Origin: M3007 sp038203695
GTDB taxonomy: Bacteria; Bacteroidota; Bacteroidia; Chitinophagales; Saprospiraceae
Length of the DNA stretch: 25,960 bases
Assembly (NCBI GenBank): GCA_038203695.1
Contig: JBBRDQ010000045.1
Span: forward strand, 1 to 25,960
Direction: 5' to 3'
Shown here one piece after another: positions 8,701 through 16,200 of the stretch (position 1 is the stretch's first letter; each line of letters begins with the position of its first letter). The notes under the pieces are model-generated. The model had not been told where the DNA came from. It did not search any database and saw only the letters and a program-made list of their open reading frames with translations. The position numbers were made by a program, and so were the translations under genes.

Positions 8701-9154
8701 TACAGAAAACGGAAGGAGGTATAAAATGAAGTACAAATTTGCCCAGAACCAATACATTGGAGATCCATCTATAAACATTGGAGGAAATTCTTATTTACTA
8801 AGTGTGCACAATGTAAAAGCGGTAACGAAGCTTAGAAGAAGGAACAGCAAATTTTACAACTTTTGGAAAAATACCTACGATGGCACACTAACAGCATCGT
8901 TCACCGGAAGTGTTTTCACGGCTGATGCAAACTGTAATTGCAACGTTGATAATCCCATTTCCGAAACAAATGGCCCGCACAGTCTTAGAACCAAGGTAAC
9001 TGCCAAAAAAAGCAAGCTCGGAAAGTACCATTCCCGGAAGGACAGCATCACCTCTACGCACACCGTGACCGTTGGGGCACAAACATTCACCTTCAATTTT
9101 TCCTTGGGTAAGGATTGTACCCCCTTTCAAAAGTGGTTAGATAAAAATTTCTAA
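5714..9154 (+). CDS. Large secreted multidomain protein (CBM-like, HYR, PKD-like)
   Basis: A 1146-residue exported protein. A signal peptide (residues 1-21) is followed by a CBM_4_9-like jelly roll (about 25-192; NGDFSAGNSGF start and FGLDDISFSC end). Next come a PKD/Ig-like segment (about 193-266), two HYR-type domains (about 268-348 and 350-435, ending WTATDACGNTATC), a Cys-rich region of unknown type (about 440-560) and an acidic stretch (EPDDDEEKPCDPDERD, about 587-602). PKD-like domains follow, with a classic YTWDFGDGT at about 830-838. The last about 160 residues are basic (KHSRRHDVHRF, LRRRNSKF) and unfamiliar. Adhesion or glycan contact at the cell surface is the likely role. No T9SS type A or B tail is visible, unlike its neighbours, so the export route beyond the periplasm is unclear. 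Base composition is A/T-richer than the giant gene downstream. Confidence 0.78.
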   Translation: MLKIILFLISWIFISWGVIYSQTTCPNLATNGDFSAGNSGFTADLTSDCIPLNCASSKYCVATNFKGKCVSWPSVTDHTTGAGNFLIIDGSTGLNNVNVWKNSVSVSNGTTYEFSCWVASVYGLVQQSFDLGMIINGTNVKINTISQSAGTWVQYSFSWTSNVTGIIPIALQQITAGAFRDFGLDDISFSCKSCAANFSYTSVNGCASYQLSNLSTGVNPISVQWSNGAISQSTNVQLSCGSSATYCISITDGNGCQSSICQTLTASDNIPPIAVCAPGIGIDLGTNCSLAVTPAMIDAGSSDNCQIQSITVSPTTLTGCGVFPITMTVTDWCGNKSICKTGIQTAESVPPLMTCPPNMTVNGQFFDGELCAGMVQIGVPTVLDNCGKPVTVTNDYTQASDASGAYPNGSSTVTWTATDACGNTATCSTTVVVLDCPPIIKDTCCAYALHFFNNYADNRIKKVKVSGICDTKICCSDPDFWAENTNYPFSVEFFPADGSGFPLGSVSSPPEAKDVIDNDFEIWLSKSNSNHQLQIDWYDFSNNIVATHTIEIACNGNFLEDEDWTLFTSKTALNDPNLFVFAVREPDDDEEKPCDPDERDLQSDECDIIYAITCNTPNYLINLSTTNVGTSYSWKVRKDEDPAPTPPSITVGTTPNTASFVVPNDGSASGQYIVSLTVSTPSTNSTTIICSGGDIGIKIPKIIPAFTYKLIPCGLTVEFTPSIANFSNYVSSISWSCQEDASFPSSSTPNFPPFTYTFANQSIFHVTMVITDTYGCIHTVMQEVNNNRGCNPNFEIEYDFCSSDCNNQSSISRTVKFKNTSTGGACPVQYTWDFGDGTIQPDNSAIVSHTYSPAYIPCPGGNPSISVKLTMDDTAAPAAPEKCNAAVVTQKTIEISPCNADFIFIKCPDGSVIFTSNVPGEWDFPGSTQVVEEGSDPKDANGFRKKVKVEYTDGTYHVRFIGHCENGGICEVNKYEIKIEIICCVKHSRRHDVHRFTENGRRYKMKYKFAQNQYIGDPSINIGGNSYLLSVHNVKAVTKLRRRNSKFYNFWKNTYDGTLTASFTGSVFTADANCNCNVDNPISETNGPHSLRTKVTAKKSKLGKYHSRKDSITSTHTVTVGAQTFTFNFSLGKDCTPFQKWLDKNF

Positions 9155-9212
9155 AACACTTTTTTCCCGATTCTTCCGCTTTGCATATTTTGTTAACTTT
9201 AATTTTTTTAAA

Positions 9213-10094
9213 ATGCAATACTTTAAATTTCCATTCATATCAATCCTATTATTTGCTTGGGGCGTTTTGCCGGAGCATCTATCGGGGCAATGTACTGTTG
9301 CCTTTCAGAATTGTCCAAGTTCCACCACAATTGTTGATTGCGATAATTCAGGCAATGAAAATCTGGTTTGGCCAATAGTTGTAGCCAATCCTGCGTTTTT
9401 TTGCACCAATTTTAAACTGACCCAAACGGCAGGTCCGCTGACCGGTTCTCTGGTTCCCGTAGGACAATATTTAATTACTTATTATGCCGATGCAATCAAC
9501 ATTAATGACACAGCAATCTCATCAGCATCCTGCAGTTTTTTTGTAATGGTTGTCAAAGACCTACAGCCGCCTGTTTTTGTATTTTGCCCACCGAACATAA
9601 CGGTCAATGGAATAGCCAATGCTTCGGGTAATTGCAGTACGCAAGCATATTGGCCAAACCCTATTGCCAGCGATAACTGTGGAAATACGCTCCTTTCGGC
9701 AGGTAGCCCCCCCTGTGGTTCCACTTTCCAAAATGGCACCACAACCGTCAACTACACCGCCACCGACGCCACTGGCAATTCCTCAACCTGCTCTTTTACC
9801 GTAACTGTAGTTTGTGTTACTGGAAGTCATGAGGCGGAGCAGTTTTTATTCAGGGTAAATATCTCACCTAACCCGAATACTGGCAATATCACTGTCGAAC
9901 TGCCCCAGCCGGCCACCACTAGCATGACCTTGCGTATCACCGACCTAACAGGGCGACTAATACTGGAAAAACAAACCGAACCAGGAAGTACACGACAAAT
10001 TGTTCAAGCAGAATATTTGCCGCAGGGCCTGTATTTCCTCCAGATCGTATCGGAGCTAAACATCCTCGCCACCGAAAAATTTATCAAACAGTAA
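9213..10094 (+). CDS. Secreted HYR-domain protein with T9SS type A sorting domain
   Basis: A 293-residue protein. A signal peptide (about residues 1-27, ending HLSGQ) is followed by a Cys-containing region without a clear family. An HYR domain spans about 112-200 (PPVFVFCPPNITVNG start, ASDNCG middle, TVNYTATDATGNSSTCSF end). A C-terminal Por_Secre_tail/type A domain spans about 213-293 with the hallmarks INISPNPNTG-like start (here VNISPNPNTGNITVEL), LTGRLI turn, YLPQGLYFLQI and a basic final FIKQ. Such tails target proteins through the T9SS to the surface or medium. It lies 58 bases after the 1146-residue gene and in the same orientation, so they could share a transcript. It has its own start and signal peptide and is not the broken-off tail of that gene. 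Confidence 0.85.
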   Translation: MQYFKFPFISILLFAWGVLPEHLSGQCTVAFQNCPSSTTIVDCDNSGNENLVWPIVVANPAFFCTNFKLTQTAGPLTGSLVPVGQYLITYYADAININDTAISSASCSFFVMVVKDLQPPVFVFCPPNITVNGIANASGNCSTQAYWPNPIASDNCGNTLLSAGSPPCGSTFQNGTTTVNYTATDATGNSSTCSFTVTVVCVTGSHEAEQFLFRVNISPNPNTGNITVELPQPATTSMTLRITDLTGRLILEKQTEPGSTRQIVQAEYLPQGLYFLQIVSELNILATEKFIKQ

Positions 10095-10257
10095 GGTAAG
10101 ATTTTAAACCATTGGAGATTACATAACTGCCGGGCCATGTGGACAATATTTATTTTCTATAATGGCCTGGCAGTACACATCCATCTTTTTTGATCAGCCT
10201 ACTTACTTCCATTGCCGTAACTCCAAATTTCCTTCAAACCTTCTATTCACCCACCAA
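10095..10257. other. Intergenic upstream of giant gene
   Basis: This 163-base leader sits before the giant gene. The reading frame is open back to an ATG at 10162, but those 32 residues are not signal-peptide-like. TCTATAATGG (about 10156-10165) resembles a sigma70 -10 hexamer, while no TAnnTTTG element was found. No terminator hairpin was recognised after the preceding gene. Confidence 0.4.
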
Positions 10258-13200
10258 ATGAGTATGCGATTTCCCATTAAATTCCTGCTTGCCGCCGTCC
10301 TGCTATTGTCGGCGTTTTCTTCCTTTTCACAAGTCAGCAATGACGACTGCGCGGGTGCCGTCGACCTGCAAGTCAGTGCCGATGCGACCTGTGATTTCAA
10401 TACGATATATGGTACTACGGTAAATGCCACCGCTTCGGGTTTGGGCGAATGCAACCCCGAGGCCAGCGATGTCTGGTACAGTTTTGTGGCGACGGCATCC
10501 GTGCATTTTGTACATGTGCTAGATGTGCGCTATGCTTATTATTACAATTTCACCGATAATTTCACCCTGGAAATTTTTTCCGGCAATTGCAACCAGTTGC
10601 AGCATAGGTACTGTGTCGAATCGGACTACGGCATGCGCCTGGGTGAACTGATACCCGGTAATACGTATTATCTGCGGATCTGTAATCCCTACAATCGTCC
10701 GATTACTTTTTATCTCTGTGTGAGCACACCCACCGAGCCGCCGCCGGCCAATGATGCCTGTGCCAATGCAATAGCATTACCCGTGGCATCGGGTGCTGTT
10801 TGTGAAACGCCCGTATTTGGCACTACGCAAAATGCCGCTGCTTCACCTTTCGGCACCCCTACTTCTTACTACGCGCCGTATGAAGACGTTTGGTACACGT
10901 TTACCGCCACGCAGGCGAACCAGATAGTAACTGTCAATGAGGTATTTGATGCCGCGCAAATCAACTTTTCGAATGTCACGGTGGAGACGTACACGGGCGG
11001 CTGTGGCAATCTGGTTTCGATGAACCGCAGTGCAGATATTTACCACGAAGGTTCGCTTGTATTCAACGCATTGACTGCCGGGCAAACGTATTATGTGCGT
11101 TTATCGAAGCTTCTTTCCAACACAAATCCGCCGGTACAATTTAATATTTGCGTGACATCGCCACCGCCGCCGCCGAATGACGAATGTACCAGGGCACAGT
11201 CAATTATTCCGGATGCGGCGCTGGATTGCAGTGGACAGGTTAGCGGCTCTCTGTTAGGCGCTACGTCTTCGGGTGCAGATTGTCAGGCAGGAGCCGTAAA
11301 CGATGTATGGTATCAATTCACAGCGGCAAGTCCATCGCAGCGGGTGAAATTATTGTCTCCTGGTGATAGTGGGTACGGTTTTGAACTATACAGTGGCGAT
11401 TGTGATTATCTGGCCTCCATAACCTGCGCATCTGGCACCGATTTGGCCCGTACTTTCACCAATCTTACAGTAGGTGCAACCTATTTTCTACGCATTTTCA
11501 GCCCGACTTATACTGCATTGGAGTTTCAGGTGTGTGTGCTGAGCCTGCCACTGCCGCCGGCCAATGACGAATGTGCCGGTGCCTTGCCATTAGCAATTAA
11601 CCCGGGCATCACCTACGATTTGTATACCGAAGGCTCGACACTGGGGGCTACTTCGTCGCTCCCTGCCTGCGGCAGCACAGAAAATACCCACGATGTATGG
11701 TATTCCTTCGTAGCCACCAGTGTGTCGCAGCGGATACTGCTCTCTGATAACGCTGATATTTTTGGCACCTGGCAACAACTCGGGTACACGGTGTATCGGG
11801 GCGACTGTGACCACTTGACCAGCCTGGCTTGCAGCAATACGCCACCGGATTACAACCATGAAACGCTGCTTGGCGGACTGACGCCGGGAGATACGTATTA
11901 CATCCGGGTGTACAGTATTGCCGGAAGCAACCACGCTTTCAACCTAACCCTGCAAACATTGCCGCCGCCGCCTGCGAATGAGGATTGTGCGCAGGCGCAA
12001 ACACTGACTTCGGCATCCATGCCAGATTGCGGCACACCCGTTGTCGGAAATACAACCGGGGTTGTTACTGTAGAAACATCGAATTGCCTTTCCGGTAAAG
12101 ACCTGTGGTACACATTTACGGCAACGCACCTCACCCATGTGTTGCAGATTACTGACGTGCAGACTATATTTTACTACAATTCCGACTATTCGCTCGAATT
12201 GTACGAAGGGACTGATTGCAGCAACCTTACCTACGTGCGTTGCTATGCCAGGCCCGGCAAGATTTACCTCAACCAACTGACCGTCGGAAAAACCTATTAC
12301 CTCCGCTGGGTCAGCGATGCCACCACGGCGCATTCTTTTCAGATATGCCTCAGCCATTTCGACCCACCCGCCAACGATGCCTGTGCCAACGCCCGGTCGC
12401 TAACGGTGCATGGCAACCTGAACTGTTATTATCCTGCCCCGGGGAATACGGCGGGCAGTACGGCTGAATTGCCAACCGGATGCCTGGCCAATGCGGATGT
12501 CTGGTTTCGGTTCACGGCGATTCAAACCACCCAGCAGATTGTTGTAAGCAATGCAAAATCGGTTGAAAATGGTAATTTCGTACCGCTGAGGGCGGAACTA
12601 CTCGCTGGCAATTGTGGCAACTTGAGTACGCTGTACTGCTGGCCGCAAATGACTGCCGCACCTTTCACCTTGTTTGTAGGCGACCTTATACCCGGCCAGA
12701 CGTATTATCTACGTATTGCCAGTCCCGACGATATACCCGTAAGTTTTGATGTTTGCGCGCTCACCCCGCCCAAACCGCCGGTGAACGACAACTGCGCGCA
12801 TGCCACGGCATTGATCCCTGAAATAGGCGACAATTGCGCGTCGATCTACGGCACGACGCAGTATGCGACACCGACACCCGGATTGCCCCTGCCATCCGGC
12901 CCGGTCGAAGGTGATGTATGGTATTCGTTCGATGCCAGCCAGGCTACGCAGGTCGTTTCCCTGATGTATGTCAATGGTTATAACAGCAACCAGGTCATTG
13001 TCGAAGTTTATGCATCGGCTTGCGGCACATTCAACTTGCAGGCCACACAGACGATTGCTAATTCGGGTACGGTGTACCTTACTAATTTGACGCCTGGCGC
13101 GACGTATTATGTGCGTGTTGCACCGGAAAGTTCGATCTATATCGGTTTCTATATCTGCATCAGCGCGCCCATTCCTCCAGTCAATGATGCCTGTGCAAGT

Positions 13201-16200
13201 GCCCTGCCCCTGCCAGTTAATATAGATTATCGCTGCGACAACCTGTTGGATGCAACTACTTTCGGTGCTACCCAGTCGCAGCCGGGTTGTGACGGCAGTG
13301 CGGTAAATGACATCTGGTACCAGTTCACCGCCACCGATGCTACCTATCGGTTTGAGAATCCGGCGTATTATCCCCATAGCGGCGGCGAGGGACTGGAAAT
13401 ATTTTCCGGCGATTGCGATCACTTGGTCTCGCTGGTATGCCGGACAATGCCCGACAACCAGCCGGATGTTTTCCAGCAGGGCGGCTTTATACCGGGAAAT
13501 ACCTACTATGTACGGCTGTGGAGCAAATCCAATACCGTGCAGCAATGGACACTGTGTATATTTGCTTTACCAGCGGCGCCGGTTAATGACGACTGTGTCA
13601 CTGCTACAGTGTTACCCGTGAATATCGCCCTACCCTGCGCTGCCCCTACCATAGGTACTACGCGCAGCGCGACTGCTTCACAACCCACTTGTTCGGGAGG
13701 GGCAGTCTTGGATGTCTGGTACACTTTCACGGCTGCGAGCGGTTCCAATTTACTGAATATTGATTTTACGGCTAACTATTTCGGGGCTTATTACGCTGGG
13801 TATGAGTTATTTTCCGGCGATTGCAGTGCCGGGAATAGTCTGTTGTGTCAGGAGTTTGCGACTGGAAACCTACAGATCGTACTGCCTGACCTGACCCCCG
13901 GTCAAACCTATTTCCTGCGCATCTATAATTATAATTTGCAGGCGCAGGATTTTTCAATTTGTCTGACGGGTTTTCCGGTCCCGCCAAACGACGATTGTGC
14001 CCTGGCTACTCCGGTGACGGCCAACCCGGATCTGCACTGCACGACAGTGTATGCCGGAACAACGGGTGGATCGGGTTTCAGCGCCGGTTTTACCACGCCT
14101 GATATCTGGTATACATTTACGGCAAACAACCCTGCGCTATTATTCCAACTGCTGAATATCCAAACCCTGTTCGGTGCGTCCAATCAGCTGGGGTATGAAA
14201 TTTACCACGGTACCGATTGTGATAACTGGCAACTGACCGGCACCTACGATCCGACGAAGCAAACCAGGGTAAACGGTTTGGTGCCAGGCGACCGCTATTT
14301 TATCCGCGTATTTTCCAGGGTTGCCGACGCGGCTTCCTCTTTCGACCTGTGCATTCAGACGCCGCCGCCACCGCCGGTCAATGATGATTGCGCCGGTGCG
14401 CTGCCGCTCACCGTTAATGCCACGCTGGTCTGCGATGCCCTGACACACGGCTCCACCGCCGGGCTGGTCGGTTACAATGGATACGGCCATAATTGTTATA
14501 CGTCGTATTATCTGCACGAGGTAAATGATATGTGGTACACCTTTACGGCCACTTCGCCCAATCACATTATACAGGCGAGCAATATTACACCGGTGACTGG
14601 CGCCGATGCTGGGTTCTTCGATTTATCTATTTTGCAAAGTACTGATTGTGTTAACTTTACCACACTTGCCTGCAATGCCTTCGATACTAAAATATTGGTA
14701 CAGGGTCTTACCCCAGGTGAAACATACTATGTGCTGGCAAACAGTGGCGCCGACGTGTCGCACGATTTTGACCTGTGTGTAACGACTTACCCGGTGCCGG
14801 CCAATGACTTGTGCGCTGATGCAATACCATTGCCCGTAGCGCCAACGCTTACTTGCGGCACACCTACCGCTGGAACTGCTGTCAGTGCCAGCATTACTGG
14901 CACGCCCGGTTGCGGCAATAGCAGCAATGGCGACGTATGGTATACATTTACTGCTACCCAAGCTGCGCAGACGATTGCGCTGACGGACGTAATACGCGGG
15001 ATCGAAGGATACGCCAATTATTTTGATGTGGAAGTCTATGCCGGGAATTGTGGTGCTTTGCAAACACTGGTTTGTCGCTCTTCCCAGTACTATGCTGTCA
15101 CATTTACGGTAGGTGATTTGATACCCGGCGAACCGTATTATATCCGGGTGACCGGCGATGTTAATTTCAACATTTGCATCAGTACACCTGACCTGCCACC
15201 GGTGAATGACGCCTGTAGCGGAGCCACTGCATTGACCAGTTCTCCGGATGAGTACTGCGCAACACCAACTTTGGGTACACTCGAACACGCTACGGCGTCG
15301 AATCCCGGCCCATCCGGAAACTTCGGAGTGAACGATGTATGGTATACATTCACGGCTACTGCGGCTAATCATGCAATTGTCTTCAACAATATGACCAGCG
15401 ATTCGCCGGATTATCTGCTTGCGGAAATGTATGCCGGGACTTGTGGGACATTGACCAAAATAGAAGTACAAAGTTATTTTCTGCTCGACAAACTCCGATA
15501 TCTGGCAACCAATCTTACGCCTGGAACTACCTATTATATACGCGTCTACGATGGCAGTAATTTCGCCGGCACCTTTGATATTTGTGCGCTGCACATTGCG
15601 CCGCCACCGAATGATGCATGTGCCGCCGCCACTCCGATTATAGTGAATGATGATCTGACCTGCCAACACGTTATGCATGCGACTACCTACGGCGCTACAC
15701 AATCCGTTCCGGGTTGTACAGGCGATGCCGGTAATGATGTTTGGTATCAGTTCACGGCAACGACTGCTTCCTGCCGGCTGGACATCAATCCGACCACGTA
15801 TGGCCGTTCTTATAATTATGGGGTGGAAATACTCGAGGGCACTTGTACAGCACCCACAGTCGTATTGCCCTGCACTGTTTATTATTATACACAAGTATTG
15901 AATTTACACGATCTGGTAGTGGGCAATACGTATTATCTCCGACTGTTCGTACCGCCGGCTGACTATAAAGAATTCGACATTTGCATCCGCAGTCTGCCTG
16001 ATCCGCCAGTGAACCACAATTGTATACAAGCCACCGTCATCCAGCCTGGCAGTGGCGTCGATTGCGGTCAGGTGTACAACGGTACTACGATCAGTGCCAC
16101 GCAGTCGGGTGTTAACTGCGATGGGTATGTTACCGACGATGTTTGGTATCAATTTACTGCGACCAGTACCGCACATCTGATTACCCTGCTGGCAACCACC

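Noticed and set aside
9140..9220. Possible frameshift splitting one gene into 5714-9154 and 9213-10094
   Set aside because: The second gene has its own ATG and a normal signal peptide, and a 58-base gap with stop codons lies between them, so two separate secreted proteins are more likely.
14623..15894. 423-codon open frame on the minus strand inside the giant gene
   Set aside because: It lies wholly antisense to the repeat array. Similar minus-strand frames occur at 12709-13545 and 14140-14565 as a by-product of the repeated codon pattern. The translation has no domain, signal peptide or start context.
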